Below, one piece after another: positions 15,443 to 23,940 of a stretch of 44,567 bases of DNA. The DNA lies in the NCBI GenBank assembly GCA_020846535.1, contig JADLDR010000052.1:1-44567 (forward strand), given 5' to 3'. Under the pieces are notes generated by a model, which was not told where the DNA came from, made no database searches, and worked only from the letters and a program-made list of their open reading frames with translations. Position numbers and translations under genes: made by a program. The number at the start of each line of letters is the position of its first letter. Within the stretch, counting starts at the first letter, position 1. The DNA is from Armatimonadota bacterium. Its GTDB lineage: Bacteria; Armatimonadota; JADLDR01.

Positions 15443-17144
15443 GGCGGCGCGAATCGAGAACCTTTCCTTCCGCTACGCCTTCGCCTCTCATCGTGTCCTG
15501 GCGGACATTCATTTGTCTCTGAAGGCCGGAGAAACCGTTCTCCTCCTCGGCCCCAGCGGTTCCGGAAAAAGCACCCTGGCCCTGACCTTGAACGGCCTTA
15601 TCCCCCACCTCATTGAAGGCGAGATGGCAGGAAAGGTGACGGTCTTCGGCCTGGATACCGCCGGAACGCCGGTAGCGCAGCTCGCCGCCCGAACCGGCAT
15701 GGTCTTCCAGGATCCGGAGAGCCAGTTCTGCACCCTGACGATTGAAGAAGAGGTCGCCTTCGGGCTGGAAAACCTGTGCGTTCCCCCGGCCGGGATGCCG
15801 GGCCGGATTGCTGCCGCCCTCCGAGCCGTCGGGCTGGAAGGGATGGAAAAAACTCGCCTGGATCGCCTGTCGGGCGGGCAGAAGCAGCGGCTCGCTCTGG
15901 CCTGCGCCCTGGCAACGGAGCCGGATCTGCTCGTGCTGGACGAACCCACCGCCAACCTCGACCCCGCCGGTTCGCGGGAGTTTTTCCACACACTGGGCCG
16001 CCTCAAACGGACAGGCCGCTATACTATACTCCTGATCGAACACCGTCTGGACGAATGCATCGCCCTGGCCGGACGCGCTGTCGTTCTCTCGCCCGAGGGG
16101 TCGGTCTTTGCGGAAGGCCGCCCCCAGGATATCTTTGCCCGCTATGCCGAATCGCTTGAATCGTTCGGCGTCTGGATGCCCCAGGTGACTGAACTGGCCC
16201 TTCAGCTTCCGGAACGGGGAATCGATCTCCTCAACCTGCCCCTGACGGTTCCCGAAGCTGCGGAAGCCTTGCTGTCCCTTATCCGCCCGTCCACCTCGCT
16301 GCCTGAATCCCCTGCCGCGTCGCCCGAAAAGGGCATAGCGGTTCGCCTCGATGCCGTCCGGTTTGCCTACCCCCGGGGAAGGCAGGCTCTCGCGGGAGTA
16401 GACCTGGCCGTGCCGGAAGGCAGCTTTTTTGCCCTGGTCGGCCCCAACGGTTCCGGGAAAAGCACCCTGGCCTTGCACTTGATCGGAACGCTTGCTCCCC
16501 AAGCCGGATCGGTCGAACTCTTCGGCAGGCAGGTGGAGACCTTTCGCCCGGAAGAGATGGCTGCCACCGTCGGTTACGTCTTTCAAAACCCGGAACACCA
16601 GTTCATCACCGATACCGTCTATCACGAACTGGCCTACAGTTTGCGCCTTTCCGCGGCCCCGGAATCCGAGAAATCGGCCCGCATCGAGGCCGCCCTGCGG
16701 GAGTTCGGGCTGGAAGGGTGCGAGGAACGGCATCCCTACAAGCTCAGTCAGGGTCAGAAGAGACGACTCAGCGCAGCGACCATGCTCATCTCTGGCCAGA
16801 GGCTTCTGATCCTGGATGAACCCACCTTCGGCCAGGACAGGGCCAGCGCCCACGCTCTGATGGAACGGATGCGCCTCCTGAACGCCCGGGGAACCACCCT
16901 CCTGATGATCACCCACGATATGTCCCTGGTGGCCCGTTATGCCGACCGAGTTGCCGTCATGCAGGAAGGCCGTCCGATTTTCACCGGCTCGCCCGGTCAG
17001 CTTTTCGACAGAGAAGATATTCTCAGGGAAGGCCGCCTGATTCCTCCGCCGATACGGGAACTCTCGGAAGCTCTAAGAAAATCCCGGCCTGAATTCCTGC
17101 CTGCCTCTACTATAGAGGAATTTCTAAAGGCGATGGAGGGCTGA
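15435..17144 (+). CDS. ykoD: ECF transporter double ATPase, YkoD-like
   Basis: 569 residues: two fused ABC ATPase domains. Domain 1: Walker A GPSGSGKST (39-47), Q-loop VFQDPESQF, signature LSGGQKQRLAL near 145, Walker B LLVLDEPT near 165, switch His in IEHRLDE. Domain 2: Walker A GPNGSGKST near 336, VFQNPEHQF, signature LSQGQKRRL near 436, Walker B LLILDEPT near 457, ITHDMS. The Q-loop sequence with PExQF is typical of ECF-type EcfA proteins. It starts at GTG inside the end of ykoE. It powers vitamin uptake together with the S component and a T component that must be encoded elsewhere. The next gene is convergent. Confidence 0.92.
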   Translation: MSEAARIENLSFRYAFASHRVLADIHLSLKAGETVLLLGPSGSGKSTLALTLNGLIPHLIEGEMAGKVTVFGLDTAGTPVAQLAARTGMVFQDPESQFCTLTIEEEVAFGLENLCVPPAGMPGRIAAALRAVGLEGMEKTRLDRLSGGQKQRLALACALATEPDLLVLDEPTANLDPAGSREFFHTLGRLKRTGRYTILLIEHRLDECIALAGRAVVLSPEGSVFAEGRPQDIFARYAESLESFGVWMPQVTELALQLPERGIDLLNLPLTVPEAAEALLSLIRPSTSLPESPAASPEKGIAVRLDAVRFAYPRGRQALAGVDLAVPEGSFFALVGPNGSGKSTLALHLIGTLAPQAGSVELFGRQVETFRPEEMAATVGYVFQNPEHQFITDTVYHELAYSLRLSAAPESEKSARIEAALREFGLEGCEERHPYKLSQGQKRRLSAATMLISGQRLLILDEPTFGQDRASAHALMERMRLLNARGTTLLMITHDMSLVARYADRVAVMQEGRPIFTGSPGQLFDREDILREGRLIPPPIRELSEALRKSRPEFLPASTIEEFLKAMEG

Positions 17145-17189
17145 TTGGCACGCATATGGAAATTGGGCGCTTGTCCTCTCCAGGTCTTC

Positions 17190-18359
17190 TCACCTTCTCC
17201 GCTTTCGGAAGCGCCCCAGGCGTTCGTAGGGGAACATGCCCAGAACGTGGTCGTGCATATAGTTGCCTTTCGAGCGGGCGGAGAGCAGGCCCTCGTAGAC
17301 ATCCTTGGGGACAACTCGATAGCGGTAGATGCCGCCGGTGTTGAAGACCACCTCTAAATCCTGGGAAGCCTCGTCATAACCGATGGCGTAGAGCATGGTA
17401 GAAGTAACCCGCGCGAGGGTCATCTCCGGCTCTTCCGCAGCTTCTTCCTCGATCTCCTCCGGCTCCCCGGCGGAGGCCATCAGCTCGTGCCAGAAAGAGG
17501 GCGCGGTGCGATGGTCGTCCACCACGACGCGCTCCCCGGCGTCGCAAAAAGCGTAGAGCGTCTGGGTGAGGGGAAGTTCGAAATGCTGTTCCTCGGCCTC
17601 CCTCAGAAAATAGGGCATTTCCCGGAACTTGACGCCGATCTTCTGGGCCTCCCCGGCAGCCGCCCGGGCTGCCACGAACTCGATGAAGGCCCGCCAGTCG
17701 CCTGCCCCGCCCGATTCTCCGACCGCCGCGCGGATCGTCTCCGCATCCACCCCAGCCCGCATCCCGAAGGCGACGGCCTCCAGGTAGGCGGCAGCCCCTA
17801 AGCCCATCGCCAACTGGTTGACACCCTTGACCACCTGGCCGGACCCGCTCGGGCCGCAGTAGACGATATAGGCCGGGTTGCCCAGCGCCTCCAGGATGGG
17901 GCGGCATTCTTCCATCACTGGCTCATCGCCTCCGACAAATACCCTGAGGCTCCCGGCCTCCGCCCCTTGAGGCCCTCCGCTGACCGGCGCATCGAGGAGC
18001 AAAGCCCCCTTTGCGGCAAAGTCGGCGGCCAGACGGCGCGTTTCCGGCGGGGCCACCGTGCCGAGGTCGATAAAAATCTGCCCTTTCCGCGACAAGGGGA
18101 TCAGATGCTTTTCTGCCATCTCCACGAACGCCTCAGAGGAGGGCAGACTGGTCAGCACGATATCGGCCTGCCGGACGACCTCTCCCTCGCTCCCCGCGGC
18201 TCTTATCCCCGCCTGCACGCACGCATCGAGCCGGCTCGGAACCGGATCGAAACCGATCAAGCTATATCCCGCCTCCATCAGCTTCCGGGCTATCGGCCCG
18301 CCCATCTCGCCCAGACCCAGCAGGCCCAGAATGCAGGCGTTTGGTTGGTGATTCGCCAT
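17190..18359 (-). CDS. Beta-hydroxyacid dehydrogenase with C-terminal KTSC domain
   Basis: 389 residues. Residues 10-295 are a 3-hydroxyisobutyrate/6-phosphogluconate-type dehydrogenase: GLGEMG NAD(P) loop (15-20), DAPVSGGPQGAEAGSL substrate segment (123-138), and VVKGVNQL with catalytic Lys178 and Asn181. After an acidic linker (about 298-313, rich in Glu) come about 62 residues, VTSTMLYAIGYDE to GMFPYERL, matching the KTSC domain, with its central YRY at 345-347. KTSC usually occurs alone or at the end of some lysyl-tRNA synthetases, so the fusion is unusual. The linker and domain are in frame with no lesion. The SD GGAGGG lies upstream of the ATG. DUF1080 lies 77 bp upstream on the same strand. 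Confidence 0.9.
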   Translation of the reverse strand: MANHQPNACILGLLGLGEMGGPIARKLMEAGYSLIGFDPVPSRLDACVQAGIRAAGSEGEVVRQADIVLTSLPSSEAFVEMAEKHLIPLSRKGQIFIDLGTVAPPETRRLAADFAAKGALLLDAPVSGGPQGAEAGSLRVFVGGDEPVMEECRPILEALGNPAYIVYCGPSGSGQVVKGVNQLAMGLGAAAYLEAVAFGMRAGVDAETIRAAVGESGGAGDWRAFIEFVAARAAAGEAQKIGVKFREMPYFLREAEEQHFELPLTQTLYAFCDAGERVVVDDHRTAPSFWHELMASAGEPEEIEEEAAEEPEMTLARVTSTMLYAIGYDEASQDLEVVFNTGGIYRYRVVPKDVYEGLLSARSKGNYMHDHVLGMFPYERLGRFRKRRR

Positions 18360-18378
18360 TTTGGCCCTCCGTTCAGAC

Positions 18379-18396
18379 TATGGTAGCGCCACCATA
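18379..18396. promoter_or_regulatory. Near-perfect 18-bp palindrome before the dehydrogenase gene
   Basis: TATGGT and ACCATA flank AGCGCC, giving 16 of 18 symmetric positions, 20 bp upstream of the dehydrogenase start and 40 bp after the DUF1080 stop. A candidate repressor site or processing hairpin; no promoter was recognised beside it. Confidence 0.4.
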
Positions 18397-18436
18397 ACCT
18401 GTGAAATCGCCTCAAACCGTGGGAAGAAAATCAGTC

Positions 18437-19231
18437 CTACTCCCCGAGCGCCAGAATTTCCACCTTCTTGAACTCTATCGGATGGCTCTCCGACTGGAGG
18501 GCGATGTAGCCTCCCTTCAGCGCCTTCTCGCCACCGCGGATCGAATTTCGAGCGTCCGGGTCCGACTCGTCGAGCTGCGGCTGCTCGTAGGTCAGCACGG
18601 TCTTTCCCTCCACGATATGCCGGATCGTCCCGTTCCCCCGAACCTCCACCTCCACCGTCACCCACCGGTCCCCGGAGTAGGTTTTGGAGACGGAATTCGT
18701 GCAGTGCCGGGTGACCAATTTGCCGTCCATCACGATGTTCGTTCCCGGGGTGCAGACATTGGCCGTGGGCCGCTCCTCCTTCCCGTTCCCCCCTAAAAAC
18801 TGGACCTCCACCGACACCGGAAACGGCTGGTCTTTCCCCATGCTCTCCGGCGGCTGGCTGTGGATCATCACCCCGCTATTCCGCCAGGCCCAGCCCGCCC
18901 CTCCCGGGCACTGGTCCCCCACGAACCGATAGACCACCCGCAGCCGGTAATGCGAAAAAGGCGTCTTGTAAAAGAGGTGCCCGAACCGGTCCCCGAAATC
19001 GCCATATCCCTCGTACGACACCTTCAGTACGCCCTTCTCCGCCTGGAAGGTGCGCGCGAAATTCTCCCCCGCCGGATACCCCCGTATCTTGGCCGTCCAC
19101 CCGTCCAAGTTCTTCCCATTGAAAAGCCGAACCCACCCGGATTTCTTCTTCCCCGCAGAGGAAAGAGAGCCTTCTTCCCCCTGCGCCATACCCACAGCCA
19201 GCGCCACTGCCACCGTCAGCCACCGCTTCAT
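18437..19231 (-). CDS. Secreted DUF1080 (3-keto-disaccharide hydrolase family) protein
   Basis: 264 residues from MKRWLTVAVALAVGMAQG, a short signal peptide. The family signature LFNGKNLDGW is at 36-45; the rest is a concanavalin-like beta-sandwich with RNSGVMIHS and VEVQFLGGNG segments. Members include 3-keto-glucoside hydrolases and many uncharacterised exported proteins of polysaccharide degraders. The ATG at 19231 has GGAGG 10 nt upstream; a TTG directly before it is a possible alternative. Longer translation to 19252 would run through the ribosome site. It is divergent from the DUF6785 gene, and followed by the dehydrogenase on the same strand. Confidence 0.88.
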   Translation of the reverse strand: MKRWLTVAVALAVGMAQGEEGSLSSAGKKKSGWVRLFNGKNLDGWTAKIRGYPAGENFARTFQAEKGVLKVSYEGYGDFGDRFGHLFYKTPFSHYRLRVVYRFVGDQCPGGAGWAWRNSGVMIHSQPPESMGKDQPFPVSVEVQFLGGNGKEERPTANVCTPGTNIVMDGKLVTRHCTNSVSKTYSGDRWVTVEVEVRGNGTIRHIVEGKTVLTYEQPQLDESDPDARNSIRGGEKALKGGYIALQSESHPIEFKKVEILALGE

Positions 19232-19402
19232 CAATGATATTCCTCCCCCCACCGCGCTCCCACGCCTTCCCCCACCATTCGCCGCCCCTCTTTCCCCTCC
19301 TCCTTTCTACCGGCAGGAAAACCGCCCCGCTCCTCCGAAAACTATGTAAAAACATCCGCCTTCATCCGTGTTCATCTGTGCTAAAAAACCATCCCCCAAC
19401 CC

Positions 19403-19409
19403 AAGGAGG
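19403..19409 (+). promoter_or_regulatory. Ribosome binding site that points to a CTG start
   Basis: AAGGAGG, 7 nt before CTG at 19417. The context AAGGAGGTTCCCC is the same as at 8692, where it precedes a TTG start (TTGACC against CTGACC here). No ATG, GTG or TTG lies at a suitable distance. Confidence 0.75.
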
Positions 19410-19416
19410 TTCCCCA

Positions 19417-21360
19417 CTGACCACCCCATCGCCCCGGCCCGAGCGCGCAAAAGCCGTGTCCGCTCGCTCCGTCCTGATCGCTCTCGCCCTGATCCCGCCC
19501 AATATCTTCTGGGTGGTGATGATGGAGCGCGTGGATGGCCGCGTCTTCTCCACCACCGCTTCCCTTTTCTTCACCGCTACCTTCTCCCTCTTCCTCCTGA
19601 CCGCGGCGAATCTTCTGCTGCGCCGGCTGGCCCCGCGCCTCGCGCTCCGCCAGGGGGAGATGCTCGCGGTCTTCACCCTCCTCTCTTTAGCGACCGCCAT
19701 GGCCGGGGTGGATTTCGGCTCCCCCCTCATGACCCTGATGGCCCACGCCCACCGCTTCGCCACCCCGGAAAACGGCTGGCAGCAGACCATCCTGCCTCAC
19801 CTCCCGAAATGGCTCATCGTGCAGGACCAGACGGCCCTGCGGGAATATTACCTTGGAAACGCCTCTCTCTACACCGCCCGCGCCCTCCGCGCCTGGGTCC
19901 CCCCCATGGCCTGCTGGGCGGCCTTCATTCTCCTTCTGCTCTGGGTGATGGCCTGTCTCAATACCCTCCTCAGGGCGCAGTGGGCCGAAAAGGAGCGCCT
20001 CACCTACCCGATCATCCAGCTTCCCCTTGCCATGACCGCCGAGGACGGCTCCCTCTACCGCCTCCCCCTCTTCCGCCTGGGCTTCGCCCTCACCGCCGCC
20101 CTCAGCCTGGTCAACGGCCTGCACGCCCTCTACCCGGGCGTCCCCTCCCTCACCTTCAACGGCTTCGATGCGGGCCAGTGGTTCCCCAGCCGCCCCTGGA
20201 ACGCGGTCGGCTGGACGCCGCTCGCCGTCTTTCCCTTTATCGTGGGCCTCGGCTACCTCCTGCCCGTGGATCTTCTCTTCTCCTGCTGGTTCTTTTTCAT
20301 TTTCTGGCGGTTGGAGAAGGTCGCCTCCAGCGCCCTGGGCTATATGGCCGAACACCCCCGCTTCCCCTATATCGATGAGCAGATGTTCGGGGGCTATATG
20401 TCGGTCTGCGCCTTCGCCCTCTACTCCGCCCGCAGCCACCTCAAATCCGTCTGGCGACAAGCCCTCTCCCCGCAAAGCGCCCCCCGCAACCCCCACGAGC
20501 CGATGAGCTTCCGCGCCGCCGTCTTCGGCGGAATCGCCGGCATTATTCTCCTGCTGGCCTTCTCCCGACTCGCGGGCCTGCCGGTCTGGCTCGGGATACT
20601 CTTTTTCCTCATCTATTTCGCGATTGCCGTGGCCGTCACCCGCATGAGGGCCGAACTCGGCCCCCCCACCCATGACCTCCACTTCATCGGCCCGGACCAG
20701 TCCATCACCACCGTGATGGGAACCCGGGCCATCGGCGGGGACGCCCTCGGGGTCTTCACCCTCTATTTCTGGTTCAATCGCGCCTATCGCTGCCACCCCA
20801 TGCCCCACCAGCTCGAAGGCTTCCGCATGGCCCAGCGCTCCGGCGTCTCCTCTCGCAGCCTCCTCCCCATGATGCTCCTCGCCTCCCTGGCCGGCATCGT
20901 GATGGTCTTCTGGGTGACCCTCGATGTCTCCTACCGGATGGGTGCCGCCGCCCGCATCCACGGATGGTCTTCCCTGGGCTTCGGCGGGGAGGCCTACAGC
21001 CGGATGGCCTCCTGGCTCGCCTCCCCCCTCAAGCCCGACCCGGGGGCCGCCCTCGCCATGGGTACCGGCTTCCTCGCCGCCTCCGCCCTCACCCTCATCC
21101 GGATGCGGATCTACGGCTGGCCCCTCCACGCCCTGGGCTTCTCCCTCTCCGGCGGCTGGTCCATGAACTGGGTCTGGCTCAGCCTCTTCGTCGCCTGGAT
21201 CCTCAAAAGCCTTATCCTCCGCTACAGCGGACTCAAAGGCTACCGCACCGGCCTCCCCTTCTTCTTCGGCGCGATCCTCGGCGACTTCCTGATCGGCGGC
21301 CTCTGGACCATCCTGGCCCTTGCATTAAATATCCCCATCTACAGCTTGTGGAGCGGGTAA
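19417..21360 (+). CDS. DUF6785-type polytopic membrane protein, probable CTG start
   Basis: 647 residues from CTG. About a dozen strongly hydrophobic segments alternate with conserved polar motifs such as WAEKERLTYPIIQLP, FGGYMSVC and RMRAELGPPTHDLHFIGPDQ, matching the DUF6785/DUF6784 family of large membrane proteins found with sugar-degradation genes in Armatimonadota, Planctomycetes and relatives. The function is unknown; by analogy with other families of this size it may be a transporter. The frame is open upstream to 19234, but that stretch is low-complexity Pro/His sequence lacking a ribosome site. Codons end in C to an extreme degree compared with neighbouring genes. Confidence 0.85.
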   Translation: MTTPSPRPERAKAVSARSVLIALALIPPNIFWVVMMERVDGRVFSTTASLFFTATFSLFLLTAANLLLRRLAPRLALRQGEMLAVFTLLSLATAMAGVDFGSPLMTLMAHAHRFATPENGWQQTILPHLPKWLIVQDQTALREYYLGNASLYTARALRAWVPPMACWAAFILLLLWVMACLNTLLRAQWAEKERLTYPIIQLPLAMTAEDGSLYRLPLFRLGFALTAALSLVNGLHALYPGVPSLTFNGFDAGQWFPSRPWNAVGWTPLAVFPFIVGLGYLLPVDLLFSCWFFFIFWRLEKVASSALGYMAEHPRFPYIDEQMFGGYMSVCAFALYSARSHLKSVWRQALSPQSAPRNPHEPMSFRAAVFGGIAGIILLLAFSRLAGLPVWLGILFFLIYFAIAVAVTRMRAELGPPTHDLHFIGPDQSITTVMGTRAIGGDALGVFTLYFWFNRAYRCHPMPHQLEGFRMAQRSGVSSRSLLPMMLLASLAGIVMVFWVTLDVSYRMGAAARIHGWSSLGFGGEAYSRMASWLASPLKPDPGAALAMGTGFLAASALTLIRMRIYGWPLHALGFSLSGGWSMNWVWLSLFVAWILKSLILRYSGLKGYRTGLPFFFGAILGDFLIGGLWTILALALNIPIYSLWSG

Positions 21361-21384
21361 AGGGAGACGACCTGAAGTGCGCCA

Positions 21385-22747
21385 TCAAAGAACCTGAATG
21401 AGTTTGAGCATTCCCCGGGAACGCATTTTGTGGGCATTGGTATCCCCGAGCAGGAGGTAGATATCCAGCCCTCGCCTCACGGACTGCCGATAGCCCAGAT
21501 AGCAGTTGTCGAACGTCTCCCGCACCTCGGGCCGGGCCGGCTGCGGAGCAGAGCCGAACAGCCATCGAAGGACCAGGGATCGCTCCGGGGTGCTCTCAGA
21601 GATGCCGGAGACCGCCCACCGGGAGCCGCTTTCCGTCCGGTCAGGATAGCCCATTTCCAGCCGTTCATATGCGGCCCGGGCGGAAAGACGGGGATTCAGG
21701 CGAAAGCCCTGTGAAAGGGAGGTAAACCGGTAGTCCGCCCCGGCCCGCCTGCCGAAATTCATGCTCAGGCCGCCCTTCCGATAGAGATCGGCGATATTCC
21801 ATCCCAGGCTGACATTCTGCGTACGATCTTTGAAGGGAGGGCGTTCGTAGAAATCGGCCCCCAGGCTCATGTCCCAGCCCTTCCGCCAAGCCATATAGAC
21901 CCCGGGCGATATCCCCCTGTCCAGCAGTCGGCCCGCATCGGGCCCGCTGCGCCAGGTCCGCCGCGAGACATTGAGCCAGGCCGAATAATTCGCCAGCGCC
22001 CCTTTATCGGAACGGTTGTCATAGTCCAGCCCGCCGCCCAGGGCATTGAAATTGTTCTCCGGGAAAAAGCCCAGCGACGGCTCGAAATGCCCGACGGAGG
22101 CATAATCGAGCCAGAAACTAACCCGCCCGGGCTGATCCGGCGATTGCCGGTCCACATGAACCTGCCAGACATCGGAACCCGCCTGACCGTAGTGGCCCCT
22201 GATACTCCACACATGCTTGTCCCGGGTGGGCCGGGAAGCCGTCAGGGTGACGACCCAGCCCGGCTTCCCCGCGCCATTCTATTTTGGCGGCGGCCCCTCC
22301 GGGAATCGCCTCCCGCTGCGTTCCCGCAGGATTGACCGTAAATCCATAGGGGGCCCCGTCGCTCCGGGGCTGGTTCAGCGGGTCGAGCAAAATCCTCACC
22401 GCATCGTCCCGGTCCAGATCCCCGCCCCTCTTGCGCTGCTGGGAGCGTATCAGCCGCGGCTCCGAATCCCGGCAGCAAAAAGCTATGTAGATCGCCCGGT
22501 CGTCATAACAGATCATCGCCTCGGTCGCCTCCGGAAACGGGGCATCCCGGTCCGTCCTCCAGAAAGCCTCGATCCGGGCAGCCTCCTCCCAGCAGCCTTC
22601 CTCCACCCGCCCATCGATCCGCGGTGGGGAAGAGACCTTCACCGCCGGCCCGCGCGGCCTCTCCTTTCCGGGTGATTCCACAGCCTGAAGGGGGCCGCCC
22701 AACGCAGAAGCGACCGCCCAGAACAGCACCACATGTCGCACTTTCAT
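21385..22747 (-). pseudogene. CBM9-type domain plus outer-membrane beta-barrel (DUF5916-like), frameshifted and internally deleted
   Basis: The 5' part encodes a signal peptide (MKVRHVVLFWAVASALGGPL) and a CBM9-like domain (PPRIDGRVEEGCW, YDDRAIYIAFCC, FTVNPAGTQ, AKIEWRG). Near 22255-22275 the reading moves to another frame, GWVVTLTASRPTRDKHVW, that continues to 21385 as alternating beta strands (SLGFFPENNFNALGGGLDYD, VSLGWNIADLYRKGG) typical of the C-terminal barrel. The junction skips the middle of the usual 700-900-residue protein, so a large deletion probably accompanies the frameshift. The combined length is about 455 codons. The SD GGGAGG before the ATG is intact. Expected role if whole: outer-membrane glycan handling. 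Confidence 0.75.
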
Positions 22748-22800
22748 TGAAACCCTCCCTGACCGGAAAATCGTTCGTCACAGGATTGATAACATTAATT

Positions 22801-22856
22801 ATCAAATTGATTTTGATTCCTTTTTTTAATTTTATGAGAATCAAAATCAATTTGAT
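22801..22856. repeat. AT-rich perfect inverted repeat upstream of the CBM9 pseudogene
   Basis: The 19-nt arms ATCAAATTGATTTTGATTC (22801-22819) and its exact complement (22838-22856) are separated by 18 nt. It sits about 55 bp before the CBM9 start, in a stretch far more AT-rich than the surroundings, so an operator is plausible. Confidence 0.65.
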
Positions 22857-22944
22857 GTTATAACGCATATCTTCCGGCTCAGGTTACGGGCCAGAAACGA
22901 AAAAGATAAATCGCTTTCGATCCGGGCGACAAACCTGCCCCCCC

Positions 22945-23001
22945 AAACAAAAACGCCCCGCGGACGAAGGTTGAAAACATCTGCCTTCATCCGTAGGGCG
23001 T
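22945..23001 (-). terminator. Intrinsic terminator of korA-korB
   Basis: On the minus strand an 18-bp stem, 23001-22984 against 22970-22953 with one mismatch and two G-U pairs, is followed by TTTTTGTTT. It lies 30 bp past the korB stop. Confidence 0.85.
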
Positions 23002-23031
23002 CGCATTACGGCCCGGCGTTTCTAACTCGCC

Positions 23032-23919
23032 TTATGCATAGCTATCGAACAGCTTGTCGAGAATGATCTCCGTCTCGCCCCGGGCCTTGTCGATAACCGA
23101 ACCGACCAGTTGGTCGTAGGTGGGGCGATCTTCCTTATAGAATAGCCCCTGGTGGAAAACCTCTTCGGTCAGGGCCATCTCGATGGCATTGACCCGGTTG
23201 TTGGAATCCCAGTTGGCCGGGAGGGGCTGGACACGCTCTTTCCAGAGGTCGTAGGTGTTGTAGAAGGTCGGACAGGGGCTCATCGCCTGGATAAAGGAAA
23301 AGCCTTTGTGCCGGATACCCTGGGCCATCAGATCGACCATATTGTTGGCCTGCCCGGAAAAACCGCGGGCCGCGAAGCTTGCCCCGTAGGTCAGCACCAT
23401 AGCCATCATGTTCAGAGGGCTTTCGATAACGCCCTGGTAGGGGGCCATCTTGGTCATAGTGCTGCTGACCTTGGTGGCGGAAGTGCCGGCAGGCGTGGTC
23501 GGGGAAGGCTGGCCCTTGGTCAGGCCGTACACCTCGTTGTCCATCACGATATAGGTGATATCCACATTGCGGCGCACGGCGTGAGGCACATGCCCGCCCC
23601 CGATAGCGAAGCCGTCGCCGTCTCCCCCGACCGCCAGCACCGTCAGCTTCGGGTTCGCCAGCTTGATGCCCATCGCCACCGGCAGGGCGCGGCCATGAAC
23701 CGCATGAAGGCCGTAGGCGTTCACGAACTCGGGCAGCCGTCCGGAACAGCCGATGCCCGAAACCACCACCACATCCTTGGGCTCCAGATTCAGGGCCACC
23801 ATCGCCTTGTATAATGCGGAAAGCACCCCGAAGTCCCCGCAGCCGGGGCACCAGGTCGGCTTGTTGTCGCTCTTGTAATCGGATACCTTACGCACCGGGG
23901 TCGTCATAACACTGGTCAT
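23032..23919 (-). CDS. korB: 2-oxoacid:ferredoxin oxidoreductase, beta subunit
   Basis: 295 residues. The thiamine diphosphate and iron-sulfur subunit of a KorAB-type enzyme that oxidatively decarboxylates a 2-oxoacid, usually 2-oxoglutarate, to its CoA ester with ferredoxin reduction. It has the cluster cysteines in WCPGCGDFG (Cys24, Cys27), GIGCSGRLP (Cys58) and SPCPTF, and the ThDP motif GDGDGFAIGG (99-108). The SD GAGGAG lies upstream of the ATG. It follows korA by 21 bp. A terminator lies 30 bp downstream, so the operon is korA-korB only. The 2-oxoglutarate preference is inferred from the subunit layout. Confidence 0.95.
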   Translation of the reverse strand: MTSVMTTPVRKVSDYKSDNKPTWCPGCGDFGVLSALYKAMVALNLEPKDVVVVSGIGCSGRLPEFVNAYGLHAVHGRALPVAMGIKLANPKLTVLAVGGDGDGFAIGGGHVPHAVRRNVDITYIVMDNEVYGLTKGQPSPTTPAGTSATKVSSTMTKMAPYQGVIESPLNMMAMVLTYGASFAARGFSGQANNMVDLMAQGIRHKGFSFIQAMSPCPTFYNTYDLWKERVQPLPANWDSNNRVNAIEMALTEEVFHQGLFYKEDRPTYDQLVGSVIDKARGETEIILDKLFDSYA

Positions 23920-23940
23920 TTGAATCGCTCCTCTTTTCCT

